NCBI GenBank assembly: GCA_002393725.1
Contig: DGTJ01000104.1
Coordinates: 1 to 40,391 of the forward strand
DNA: 40,391 nucleotides
Source of the DNA: Prevotella sp. UBA4339
Lineage (GTDB): Bacteria > Bacteroidota > Bacteroidia > Bacteroidales > Bacteroidaceae
Direction: 5' to 3'
A program made the translations under genes and the position numbers. Every line of letters starts with the position of its first letter. Position 1 is the first letter of the stretch. The notes beneath the pieces were generated by a model that made no database searches, was not told the origin of the DNA, and saw nothing but the letters and a program-made list of their open reading frames with translations. Of this stretch, positions 1 through 6,329 are shown piece by piece.

Positions 1-20
1 TATGCAAAACGGCCTCGTCG

Positions 21-353
21 ATGCACGAAAATGGCATCACTCCCGCGCGTCCTTATAATACGGGCGCAGGAAATAGAGTAATAGAAAATAAAAAAGAAAA
101 AAAGAAAAAGTGCGTGTGTCTTGAGGACACGCACACGACTTTTTCCGACACCCCGCGGCCCCTCAGCGAGTTTGAGACGGTAAGAGACGGCAGGCGATAC
201 GCCTCGCACGGACAGCCCCTGCCCGACGACGCACCGCCCCAGCGCCACCGCAACTGGTACTACAGCCTGCAGCGCAGAGAGTGGGTCACCGCAGAGGAGT
301 ATCTGGAAGAGAGAAGACACGACATAAAAGACCACGACAATGAAGACGATTGA
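21..353 (+). CDS. Hypothetical protein upstream of primase-helicase
   Basis: Predicted 110-residue protein that I do not recognise. The first 40 residues are low complexity with a lysine run encoded by an A-rich tract. The rest is charged and polar, with a Trp-Tyr-Tyr motif near residue 80 and an acidic end. Its last 14 bases overlap the start of the primase-helicase gene at 340, which supports reading through the 3' half as a coupled gene. The 5' half is doubtful: a terminator-like hairpin lies at 110-145 inside it, and there is no internal Met for a later start. An upstream gene reading in another frame could end at 56-58 (TAA). The start may therefore be wrong, or the gene may be translated from a non-ATG codon after the hairpin. 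Confidence 0.4.
   Translation: MHENGITPARPYNTGAGNRVIENKKEKKKKCVCLEDTHTTFSDTPRPLSEFETVRDGRRYASHGQPLPDDAPPQRHRNWYYSLQRREWVTAEEYLEERRHDIKDHDNEDD
110..145 (+). terminator. Terminator-like hairpin with T tract
   Basis: A perfect 8-bp inverted repeat, GTGCGTGT (110-117) and ACACGCAC (127-134), is followed shortly by TTTTT and preceded by an A-rich run. It has the form of an intrinsic terminator or attenuator. It lies within the predicted small gene at 21-353, so either that gene begins later or this is an attenuator ahead of the primase-helicase operon. Confidence 0.4.
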
Positions 354-2190
354 CGGAAAATACTTCCTACTGGAACAGAGCGACATGAACAGCCTGAAGC
401 GAGTGAAGCGAGCCGACGGCAAGCACGTGGAGCGGGGCATCTGCCCTCAGTGCAGCGCCCAGCGCAAGGCGGAGCACCGCCGGCAGACATGCCTCGCCGT
501 CTACCCCGACGAGGGATGGGCATACTGCTACAACTGCGGCAACTGGTTCTGGACCGAGGAGTGGTACAACAGGCACATCGCCCCCAAGCGGCGCGGCGGC
601 ACGCAGCAGCCCCGCAAGGCCATCGACCTCTCGCTGCTGCGCGACGACTTCCCCCAGGCTGTCATCGACTACTTCGAGAAAGAGCGCCTGCTGCCGATGT
701 CGCTCGTCAGGAAGCTCGGCATCCGCTGGACATCGCGCCAGCACGACGGCAAGCAGGAGATATACATCGCCTACCCCACCTTCGACGGTACGCAGTGCGT
801 CAACGTGCACTACCGCCCGCTGCACAAGGAGAACGGATTCTCGCAGGAGGAGGGCTGCGACCCGATACCCTGGAACGTCAACTCCGTGGTGGGCCACCCT
901 ACGATGATCATCACCGAGGGCCGCAACGACGCCCTGGCGTGCATCCAGAGCGGCTACGAGGCAGTGGTGTCGCTCGGCAACGGAGCCCGCTCGCGGGTGG
1001 AGCTCTTCGACGGATTCCGCGACACACTCTTCGCCAGCGTCACCACGGTAGTCATCGCCGTCGACAGCGACGAGGCAGGCACTAAGGCCCGCGACAACCT
1101 GCTCGCCTACTTCGGCTCCGCCCGCTGCAAGGTGGTGAGCTGGACCACCGCAGGCAGCGACGGCACCACGCTGCGCGCCAAGGACGCCAACGAGATGCTG
1201 CAGCGAGGGGGCACGGCAGCCGTCAGGGCATGCATCGAGGCGGCCACGTGGAGCGACATCACCGGCAGCATACGGACAGAGCAGTGGGAGCCCGGCCTGC
1301 GCGAGTACTACGAGCTGGGGGGCATACCCGAGGGCCTGACCATCGACCTGGAGCAGATGGCACGCCTGGAGAAGCTCGAGAAGGGATACTTCGGAGTGAC
1401 GTCGGGATTCCCCGGCAGCGGCAAGTCCACCTTCACCCTCTTCAAGGCACTATCCATGGCCGTGGAGCACGGATGGCGCATCTGCCTCTTCTCGCCGGAG
1501 AAGTTCCCCTACAAGCTGCTCTTCCACGAGCTCGCCACGATGCTCATCGGAAGGCAGCTCACGAGGGAGACCGTCGACGAGCGCACCTACCGCGAGGCGA
1601 CAGACTTCCTGACGCGCCACTTCTACGTGATCGACGCCAACGTATGCAAGGGCATCGACGAGATACTCAGCACGGCGCGCCAGATCAAGCTGCGACATCA
1701 GACCGACATGACCATCATCGACCCCGCCAACTGGGTGGACCAGACTCGCGCCCAGGGAGGCGACGCGCTGGAGAGAGCCAACTACATCATCTCGCAGGTG
1801 GTGGACTTCGCACAGGTGGAGAACCAGCTGACGTGGATGGTGGCCCACCCCCGCAAGCCGCCGATGATGAAGGACGGCATGGCCTACGTGCCCGAGATGT
1901 GGGACATCGCCGGCACCAGCGACTACGCCAACAAGGCCACGTGGGTGGAGGTGCTGCAGCGCGACTTCGTGCAGAAGCGCACGATGGTGTACCTCAAGAA
2001 GGTGCGCTTCGCCCATCTCGGAGCCGTCGGCGAGTGCTGCATACGCATGGACGAGGAGAGCCACCGCTTCGTGGGATTCACCGAGCAGCGCACCGACGCA
2101 GGCGGAGTGGTGCAGTACAAGTTTGAGCAGGCCGACCGCTCCAACTGGCTGATATCGAAAACCATTCAGCGCGAACTATGGACGGAGTGA
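340..2190 (+). CDS. Toprim primase / DnaB-type helicase (Twinkle/gp4-like)
   Basis: A 616-residue fused primase-helicase of the phage T7 gp4/Twinkle kind, predicted to unwind and prime DNA in the cytoplasm. A zinc finger (C35/C38 and C63/C66) is followed by a Toprim domain with E193 and the DxD pair D242/D244. A RecA-like helicase domain follows with Walker A GFPGSGKST (356-364) and a Walker B-like IID ending at D461. The gene overlaps its upstream neighbour by 14 bases. Its stop overlaps a downstream ATG (TGATG at 2188-2192), so it sits in a tight operon with the zinc-ribbon gene. Codon use is strongly G/C-ending. Such enzymes are typical of phages, plasmids and integrated elements, but no capsid, integrase or mobilisation gene is visible beside it. 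Confidence 0.9.
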   Translation: MKTIDGKYFLLEQSDMNSLKRVKRADGKHVERGICPQCSAQRKAEHRRQTCLAVYPDEGWAYCYNCGNWFWTEEWYNRHIAPKRRGGTQQPRKAIDLSLLRDDFPQAVIDYFEKERLLPMSLVRKLGIRWTSRQHDGKQEIYIAYPTFDGTQCVNVHYRPLHKENGFSQEEGCDPIPWNVNSVVGHPTMIITEGRNDALACIQSGYEAVVSLGNGARSRVELFDGFRDTLFASVTTVVIAVDSDEAGTKARDNLLAYFGSARCKVVSWTTAGSDGTTLRAKDANEMLQRGGTAAVRACIEAATWSDITGSIRTEQWEPGLREYYELGGIPEGLTIDLEQMARLEKLEKGYFGVTSGFPGSGKSTFTLFKALSMAVEHGWRICLFSPEKFPYKLLFHELATMLIGRQLTRETVDERTYREATDFLTRHFYVIDANVCKGIDEILSTARQIKLRHQTDMTIIDPANWVDQTRAQGGDALERANYIISQVVDFAQVENQLTWMVAHPRKPPMMKDGMAYVPEMWDIAGTSDYANKATWVEVLQRDFVQKRTMVYLKKVRFAHLGAVGECCIRMDEESHRFVGFTEQRTDAGGVVQYKFEQADRSNWLISKTIQRELWTE

Positions 2191-2363
2191 TGGAGTGCAT
2201 GAAGTGCGGCCAGCTGCTGCCGCTCGCCAAGTTAGAACGCATGAAGACCGGCACCTACCGCCGCGTGTGTAATCACTGCAAGTGGATCTACTACGTCAGG
2301 CCCTCCCGCTACCGCCGCATCATCCGGGAGCTGTCATGCCACAAGGCGCCTGACACTTCGTGA
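2178..2363 (+). CDS. Small zinc-ribbon protein
   Basis: A 61-residue protein with two CxxC knuckles (CMKC near residue 7 and CNHC near residue 31) spaced as in a zinc ribbon, followed by an Arg/Tyr-rich basic tail. A nucleic-acid or protein-binding role is inferred from this architecture only. The second ATG at 2190, which overlaps the primase stop as TGATG, is an equally likely start; the 2178 start would overlap the primase by 13 bases. The position directly behind the primase-helicase suggests an accessory role for it. Confidence 0.65.
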   Translation: MDGVMECMKCGQLLPLAKLERMKTGTYRRVCNHCKWIYYVRPSRYRRIIRELSCHKAPDTS

Positions 2364-2421
2364 GGTCAAGGCGTCCTGAGCCAGGTGCGACATTTTGGCT
2401 AACTCTAAAAGGCGGAGAAGC

Positions 2422-2452
2422 TTGTAATCAGGTAAAAAATGTTGTACCTTTG
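2422..2452 (+). promoter_or_regulatory. Bacteroidetes-type promoter for HU-like gene
   Basis: TTG at 2422-2424, a 20-base spacer and TACCTTTG at 2445-2452 match the Bacteroidetes -33/-7 consensus. The leader to the ATG at 2598 is about 140 bases and looks structured: ATGTCGC (2455-2461) can pair with GCGACAT (2554-2560), with G-run/C-run pairing inside it and a CTTCGCGAAG hairpin at 2525-2534. Confidence 0.7.
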
Positions 2453-2597
2453 CAATGTCGCAAATGAGGGGGAATTTACTGGTAGGCGTAAGCGCAATTT
2501 TTTCTACGTGCACTATGAATAATTCCTTCGCGAAGCAGAAAAAGAAGCCCCTGGCGACATAGCGAAAAGTATTAACAATCTTAAAATTCGAGTAATT

Positions 2598-3161
2598 ATG
2601 GCACTGAAAGTGAAAGCAAAAGAGAAGTTACAGAAGATCGGAAAGTATGCAGGCACCTACCGCTACGTGATGATGCCCGAGCTGTACACCGCCCTCAACC
2701 AGTCGAAGGTGATCCGCGAGGCAGCCCTCCGCTCGGGCGTGAGCCAGGGCGTGATGAAGGCCTGCTGGGACGCCGCCGGCGAGGTGATCAAGGCATGGGC
2801 CACCGAGGGTCACAGCGTGGCACTGCCAGGACTGGGCACGATGAGGTTCGGCCTTAACGCCAAGAGCGTGGCCGACGTAGAGGATGTGAAGGCATCGCTC
2901 ATCAAGACCCGCAAGATCATCTTCACCCCATCGACCGACCTGAAGGACGAGCTGGCCGGCACCGCCATCGTCATCACCTGCTACGACCGCAACGGCGAAG
3001 AGGTGAAGCGCGTGACCTCCAGCGACCCAGGCACCGTGGAGGACCCTGAGAACAGCGGCAGCAGCACCGACGGCGATAGCACCGACGGCGGAGGCACCCA
3101 GCCTGGCGGCAACACCGGCGGAACGACTACCGAACCAAGTGAAGACGGAGACGGTGATTGA
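2598..3161 (+). CDS. HU-like DNA-binding protein with acidic/Gly-rich tail
   Basis: A 187-residue protein whose first 130 residues resemble the Bacteroidetes HU/IHF-like family found on accessory elements. It begins with a basic stretch, then a helical region, and the phrase LPGLGTMRFGLNAKS matches the conserved strand region of HU folds. The remainder is a low-complexity tail rich in Gly, Ser, Thr, Asp and Glu, ending in Asp-Gly-Asp. It is predicted to bind and bend DNA. It has its own promoter at 2422-2452 and a long structured leader. The 'smalltalk' peptide gene follows 26 bases downstream, a pairing I recognise from other Bacteroidetes genomes. Confidence 0.8.
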   Translation: MALKVKAKEKLQKIGKYAGTYRYVMMPELYTALNQSKVIREAALRSGVSQGVMKACWDAAGEVIKAWATEGHSVALPGLGTMRFGLNAKSVADVEDVKASLIKTRKIIFTPSTDLKDELAGTAIVITCYDRNGEEVKRVTSSDPGTVEDPENSGSSTDGDSTDGGGTQPGGNTGGTTTEPSEDGDGD

Positions 3162-3187
3162 CGGCTAATAAGAAAGGAGGATAGATT

Positions 3188-3289
3188 ATGACTAAGAAGG
3201 AAACCCTGAAGTGGATGGTTCAGATCATCGCATCGATAGCATCGGCCATCCTTACGGCTCTCGGAGCCACCAGCTGTGTAGGTCTTTAG
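3188..3289 (+). CDS. Smalltalk-type small hydrophobic peptide
   Basis: A 33-residue peptide: a short Lys-rich N-terminus, one hydrophobic helix (about residues 9-27) and a C-terminus ending TSCVGL. It matches the 'smalltalk' family usually found right after HU-like genes in Bacteroidetes. The cysteine at residue 30 sits in a lipobox-like setting, but too near the end for a conventional lipoprotein. A strong Shine-Dalgarno sequence (AAAGGAGGA, ending near 3180) precedes the ATG, which is unusual in this phylum and supports the start. The function is unknown. The peptidoglycan amidase gene that often follows this pair is absent here. Confidence 0.8.
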   Translation: MTKKETLKWMVQIIASIASAILTALGATSCVGL

Positions 3290-3372
3290 TAATCAGTAGA
3301 GTTATGAGACGAGAAGTAATCCCGAGTAAGGTTGCCCCCGCGATTCGCGGCCAACCGCTGAATGAAAGCCCC
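3290..3372 (+). other. Structured non-coding stretch after smalltalk gene
   Basis: No convincing gene is present. GGTTG (3330-3334) pairs with CAACC (3352-3356) around an inner CCGCG-ATT-CGCGG hairpin (3338-3350), giving a compact stem-loop just ahead of a strong terminator. It could be a 3' UTR element or a small RNA. Confidence 0.35.
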
Positions 3373-3407
3373 CCCACAGAGTGTCAGTCACTCTGTGGGC
3401 ATTTTTA
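3373..3407 (+). terminator. Intrinsic terminator of HU/smalltalk operon
   Basis: A perfect 11-bp stem, CCCACAGAGTG (3373-3383) and CACTCTGTGGG (3389-3399), with a 5-base loop, is followed by CATTTTTA. It closes the first gene block. Confidence 0.85.
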
Positions 3408-3438
3408 TTAGTATAGAAGAGATTTTACTATCATTTAC

Positions 3439-3469
3439 TTGCAATTATGATACAAATTTCGTATCTTTG
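3439..3469 (+). promoter_or_regulatory. Promoter for outer-membrane barrel gene
   Basis: TTG at 3439-3441, a 20-base spacer and TATCTTTG at 3462-3469. The transcript leader of about 120 bases contains a REP-like palindrome at 3528-3554. Confidence 0.65.
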
Positions 3470-3527
3470 CCCGCGTATTTAACTTATTAATGAAAGAAAT
3501 GAATAACATCTGTAGTATCAACCAAAA

Positions 3528-3554
3528 GTGGGTCAGAGAACCGTCCCCTGATCC
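3528..3554 (+). repeat. REP-like palindrome, copy 1
   Basis: The element has a left arm GTGGGTCAGAG and a right arm CCCCTGATCC, the arms being near-complementary (GGTCAG with CTGATC). It lies in the leader of the barrel gene. It is one of six copies between 3.5 and 10.4 kb. Confidence 0.7.
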
Positions 3555-3598
3555 GTTTGTTTCAAGCAGTTGTCTAAATACCCAATAAAATTATGATT

Positions 3599-4423
3599 AT
3601 GAAGAAAATTGTTGCTTTTGTGGGGGGTGTTCTCCTTTCAGTCGGTAGTCTGTCAGCACAGGACGACAGCAATGTGTTTAACCATCTTGGAGCCAGCGTG
3701 GGTGTCGGATCAACAGGCATCAGCATCGATATCGCTACCAATATCACCGACTATGTCAGCGTGCGTGGCGGTGTGGACATTATGCCCAAGTTCAAGTACA
3801 AGTCGGACATCAAAATCAATGGTGTTGCAGAACGTCAGACCCAGTATGACCAGGTCAGGGCTGCAAATCCTGGTCTGAACCTGCCTGCTGTCACCTTCCC
3901 TGAGCGGGTGGATATTGAGGGAAAACTGAACAACACTACCGGTCATGTCCTCTTAGACTTCTATCCCGGCAAGTCCATCGACTGGCACTTGACCGTCGGT
4001 GCCTATTTCGGACAGAAGAAAGTGATTGACATCTATACGACAGATGCATCGCAGTTGATGGGTGTCTATCAGTATAATGCTTCGGCTCAGCGTGAAGCAC
4101 TTAATTTCCCGAAGATTGGTGCTCAGTTGGGCGACTTCTTCCTGGAGCCGGATCAGACGGGCATTGTCAATGCCACCGTCGAGACGAAGTCCTTCCGTCC
4201 GTATGCCGGTATCGGTTGGGGGCGTGCTGTGCCAAAGAATCACTCGTTGGGATTCTCAGTCGATATGGGGGTTCAGTTCTGGGGTACGCCGAAAGTCTAT
4301 TGTCAAGGTCAGGAGTTGTCGGTAAAAGATGTCGGCAACAATGATGGCGGCTTCATGAAGACGCTGACCAAGATCACCGTCTACCCTACGCTGACATTCC
4401 GCCTGACGGGCAAGCTTTTCTAA
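3599..4423 (+). CDS. Predicted outer-membrane beta-barrel protein
   Basis: A protein of 274 residues from the ATG at 3599, or 276 from the ATG at 3593. The later start gives a cleaner signal peptide: a Lys-Lys N-terminus, a hydrophobic core and LSAQ before the predicted cleavage. The mature part shows alternating polar/hydrophobic strands with Gly and aromatic residues, including the segment RPYAGIGWGR, and it ends in Phe, the usual last residue of barrels inserted by the BAM machinery. I do not recognise the specific family; porin-like or adhesin-like roles are guesses. Its final four codons plus stop are the first bases of a 128-bp direct repeat that recurs at 5619. Confidence 0.7.
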   Translation: MKKIVAFVGGVLLSVGSLSAQDDSNVFNHLGASVGVGSTGISIDIATNITDYVSVRGGVDIMPKFKYKSDIKINGVAERQTQYDQVRAANPGLNLPAVTFPERVDIEGKLNNTTGHVLLDFYPGKSIDWHLTVGAYFGQKKVIDIYTTDASQLMGVYQYNASAQREALNFPKIGAQLGDFFLEPDQTGIVNATVETKSFRPYAGIGWGRAVPKNHSLGFSVDMGVQFWGTPKVYCQGQELSVKDVGNNDGGFMKTLTKITVYPTLTFRLTGKLF

Positions 4424-4537
4424 GGCAATCAGCCGTACACAAACGTGACGACTATCTCAAAGGGGGCTGACTCACAGGAGTACAGCCTCCTGCAATAAAA
4501 TTCCAGTCACTTTTTCACATGACCTAGTGGGTCAGAG
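4410..4537 (+). repeat. 128-bp direct repeat, left copy
   Basis: This segment recurs at 5619-5746 with a single difference (T at 4454, A at 5663). It begins inside the last codons of the barrel gene, contains a CAGGAG/CTCCTG hairpin that may be that gene's terminator region, and ends inside a REP-like palindrome. The two copies bracket the GNAT pair. Confidence 0.9.
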
Positions 4538-4664
4538 AGTCCCCTGATCCACGTTTTTCTTCTTTATTCCATGTGTTTCTCGTTTTTTGTATCAAAATGT
4601 AACAAAATCGCTCCAAAATCACGTTAAACTCTTCAAATCTTATCGTTAATTGAAATAAAAGTTG
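4424..4664. other. Intergenic region before GNAT pair
   Basis: No gene is seen. It holds the body of the 128-bp repeat, REP copy 2 (4527-4550), and then an A+T-rich stretch leading to the promoter at 4665. Confidence 0.6.
4527..4550 (+). repeat. REP-like palindrome, copy 2
   Basis: Left arm GTGGGTCAGAG and right arm CCCCTGATCC with a short centre. It straddles the right edge of the 128-bp direct repeat. Confidence 0.7.
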
Positions 4665-4686
4665 TACCTTTGCAGCCGAAGGCTGC
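4665..4686 (+). promoter_or_regulatory. -7 box with overlapping dyad ahead of GNAT pair
   Basis: TACCTTTG at 4665-4672 is a good Bacteroidetes -7 box; no convincing -33 box is seen. A perfect dyad, GCAGCC (4672-4677) GAA GGCTGC (4681-4686), overlaps its downstream edge, placed where an autorepressor would block initiation or where a hairpin would form at the RNA 5' end. Further down, GCGAA (4685-4689) can pair with TTCGC (4730-4734) and AGGAGA (4701-4706) with TCTCCT (4724-4729). Confidence 0.5.
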
Positions 4687-4787
4687 GAAAGCGATAAGAC
4701 AGGAGACATGTGACAAACGTTGTTCTCCTTTCGCAATATCGGTCAATATTAAAAATGACAAATTGATAATAAGAAAGATAGATAACT

Positions 4788-4946
4788 ATGGCAACAGCAA
4801 TCAGAGCTATACCGACACTCTACGGCGAGACAGCTAAGTCGTTTGAGTGTGAAGCAAAGCGAACGGAACAGAATCCGGGTACGCAAGACTATCGCCATGA
4901 GGCGAAAGTTGTTTCTGACTTTCTGAAAACTACCAACGTGCTATGA
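4788..4946 (+). CDS. Small protein, putative antitoxin to GNAT toxin
   Basis: A 52-residue protein starting MATAIRAIPTLYGE and ending TTNVL, mixed charged with a predicted helical second half. Its stop codon overlaps the start of the acetyltransferase gene as ATGA (4943-4946), which implies translational coupling. I do not recognise the family. It is shorter than the ribbon-helix-helix DUF1778 antitoxins that normally partner GNAT toxins, and no such motif is visible. The antitoxin role is inferred from order, overlap, size and the dyad at the promoter. Confidence 0.6.
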   Translation: MATAIRAIPTLYGETAKSFECEAKRTEQNPGTQDYRHEAKVVSDFLKTTNVL

Positions 4947-5557
4947 CTGTAGAAGAACTGCTGGCACGATGTGAACTTGTACGCGCTTCAGAGAAAAGGC
5001 TGACTGAATGTCAGCCTTTCAGTTGTGGTGAAAGCGACCTTGACGAGTTTTTCGCCAAGGATTGTCTTGTCAACCAGAGCCGTCTGCTTGGTAAGACCTA
5101 TCTGTTTTGCCTTAAAGATCAGCCAGAGACCATTGTCACCGCCTTTTCGCTATCAAATGACAGCATACGCTTGACCAACCGCATCACCGACGAATATAAG
5201 GAGCAGTTTCTTGATGATACTGGCTTGCACGATAAATCGTTAAAGCGTTTCCCTGCCGTATTGATTGGTCGTTTGGGAACCAACAAAGACTTTGCAGGAC
5301 AAGGCTACGGCACCGCTATCATGGACTTCATCAAAGTGCTTTTCCGCACCAACAACCGCACTGGCTGTCGCTTCCTTATTGTAGATGCGCTGAACCGTCC
5401 TGAGACACTTCACTATTACGAAAAGAACGGTTTTCACTATCTTATTGATGACGAACGACTCGAAGCCAAGTATATGGGTATTGGCATTGGACGTTTGCCG
5501 CTCAATACTCGTCTTATGTACTTCGATTTACTGAAGATTAAAGTAAATGAAGAATGA
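4943..5557 (+). CDS. GNAT-family N-acetyltransferase, possible toxin
   Basis: A 204-residue acetyltransferase. The N-terminal phrase FSCGESDLDEFF is typical of the GNAT subgroup that includes TacT/AtaT-like toxins. The acetyl-CoA loop appears as FAGQGYGTA, and the expected Tyr is in LHYYEKNGF. TacT-like toxins acetylate aminoacyl-tRNA and stop translation; whether this one does is inference. It is coupled to the 52-residue gene upstream (4-base overlap) and followed by a perfect hairpin terminator. The pair is enclosed by 128-bp direct repeats, as expected of a mobile or selfish cassette. A metabolic acetyltransferase is the alternative. Confidence 0.75.
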   Translation: MTVEELLARCELVRASEKRLTECQPFSCGESDLDEFFAKDCLVNQSRLLGKTYLFCLKDQPETIVTAFSLSNDSIRLTNRITDEYKEQFLDDTGLHDKSLKRFPAVLIGRLGTNKDFAGQGYGTAIMDFIKVLFRTNNRTGCRFLIVDALNRPETLHYYEKNGFHYLIDDERLEAKYMGIGIGRLPLNTRLMYFDLLKIKVNEE

Positions 5558-5596
5558 TATTCTAACAGATATATCACCAAACATCAAGGATTTATA

Positions 5597-5629
5597 CTTG
5601 CAAAGTGTCTGACACTTTGCAAGCTTTTC
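5597..5629 (+). terminator. Terminator after GNAT gene
   Basis: A 12-bp perfect stem, CTTGCAAAGTGT (5597-5608) and ACACTTTGCAAG (5612-5623), with a CTG loop, is followed by CTTTTC. The right arm overlaps the first bases of the second 128-bp repeat. Confidence 0.7.
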
Positions 5630-5746
5630 TAAGGCAATCAGCCGTACACAAACGTGACGACAATCTCAAAGGGGGCTGACTCACAGGAGTACAGCCTCCT
5701 GCAATAAAATTCCAGTCACTTTTTCACATGACCTAGTGGGTCAGAG
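5619..5746 (+). repeat. 128-bp direct repeat, right copy
   Basis: Matches 4410-4537 with one difference. Here it is not attached to a barrel gene: the upstream sequence is the GNAT terminator. The left copy is thus probably the ancestral context and this one the result of duplication or insertion. Confidence 0.9.
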
Positions 5747-5757
5747 TCCCCGTAATC
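5736..5757 (+). repeat. REP-like palindrome, copy 3 (degenerate)
   Basis: The left arm GTGGGTCAGAG is intact at the end of the 128-bp repeat; the right arm has decayed to CCCCGTAATC. It is followed by ATCATGTGG (5755-5763), which recurs at 9484-9492 on the far side of the A+T-rich operon. Confidence 0.6.
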
Positions 5758-5788
5758 ATGTGGAATCATCCAGCGCATCAATGAAAAA

Positions 5789-5811
5789 GTGGGTCAGAGT
5801 CCCCTGACCCA
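5789..5811 (+). repeat. REP-like palindrome, copy 4 (perfect arms)
   Basis: TGGGTCAG (5790-5797) and CTGACCCA (5804-5811) are exact reverse complements around a short centre. This is the most symmetrical copy of the family. Confidence 0.75.
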
Positions 5812-5936
5812 GATTGCTCCACACTCCAAAGAGTCGCGTGGAGGGGAATTTGCTCCCGATGGTCGAAGATTTCTGAGTTCGACTACCATAGCGGGAAGAC
5901 ACAGATAATAATAAATAAGCCTTATTGCAATTTTGA
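5812..5936. other. Intergenic region, no gene seen
   Basis: Between REP copy 4 and the terminator I see no convincing coding sequence or RNA gene. A TTCGACTACCA motif near 5880 recalls a tRNA T-loop, but no cloverleaf can be built around it. Confidence 0.5.
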
Positions 5937-5967
5937 AAGGACGAGACCAAGTTACTCGTCCTTTTTC
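5937..5967 (+). terminator. Intrinsic terminator
   Basis: AGGACGAG (5938-5945) and CTCGTCCT (5955-5962) form an 8-bp stem followed by TTTTC. It insulates the XRE operon from upstream transcription; what it terminates is not evident. Confidence 0.75.
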
Positions 5968-5997
5968 TGCATTTTCACGTTGATTTATAAGAAAACA

Positions 5998-6029
5998 TTT
6001 GTTTCCTTACAATTAATTTATTATATTTG
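5998..6029 (+). promoter_or_regulatory. Promoter of XRE/FtsK operon
   Basis: TTTG at 5998-6001, a 20-base spacer and TATATTTG at 6022-6029 fit the Bacteroidetes consensus well. The leader to the ATG at 6066 is about 35 bases. Confidence 0.75.
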
Positions 6030-6065
6030 CACACGAAACGCCTATAAATAATAGATTTCTACTAA

Positions 6066-6317
6066 ATGAAAGAATATACCCATTATAATCGTATCAAGTC
6101 AGTCTTAGCGGAGAAGAATAAGACTGGCACATGGCTCTCGGAGCAGATGGGCCGTAATCTTGGAACTGTTTCAAGATGGATGACCAATCGCTCGGCCCTC
6201 TGGGACACTTGCCAAAGCAAGAAGGTGCAGCCGTCTGTAGAGCAACTTTATGATATTGCTAAGTATCTTGATGTTGAAGTAAGGGAGTTGTTGGTGGCAT
6301 CAAAAAGTAAAGAATAA
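6066..6317 (+). CDS. XRE-family helix-turn-helix regulator
   Basis: An 83-residue protein with a Cro/CI-type HTH: TWLSEQMGRNLGTVSRWMTN is the helix-turn-helix, followed by QLYDIAKYLDVEVRELL, the usual last helices of the fold. It lacks any further domain, so it probably acts as a DNA-binding repressor of its own operon. The FtsK-fusion gene starts 12 bases after its stop. Codons are A/T-ending, unlike the sugar-utilisation and CoA genes elsewhere in the window. Confidence 0.85.
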   Translation: MKEYTHYNRIKSVLAEKNKTGTWLSEQMGRNLGTVSRWMTNRSALWDTCQSKKVQPSVEQLYDIAKYLDVEVRELLVASKSKE

Positions 6318-6329
6318 AAGAGTGACATT

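Noticed and set aside
450..2126. Long open frames in other phases of the primase-helicase gene, including 450-1085 and 1230-2126
   Set aside because: They come from the G+C-rich codon pattern of the real gene; their products are Arg/His/Pro-rich without any motif.
3304..3411. 35-residue frame after the smalltalk gene
   Set aside because: It runs through the strong terminator stem and has no recognisable content or ribosome site.
5860..5905. tRNA fragment suggested by TTCGACTACCA
   Set aside because: No acceptor, D or anticodon stem can be built around it.
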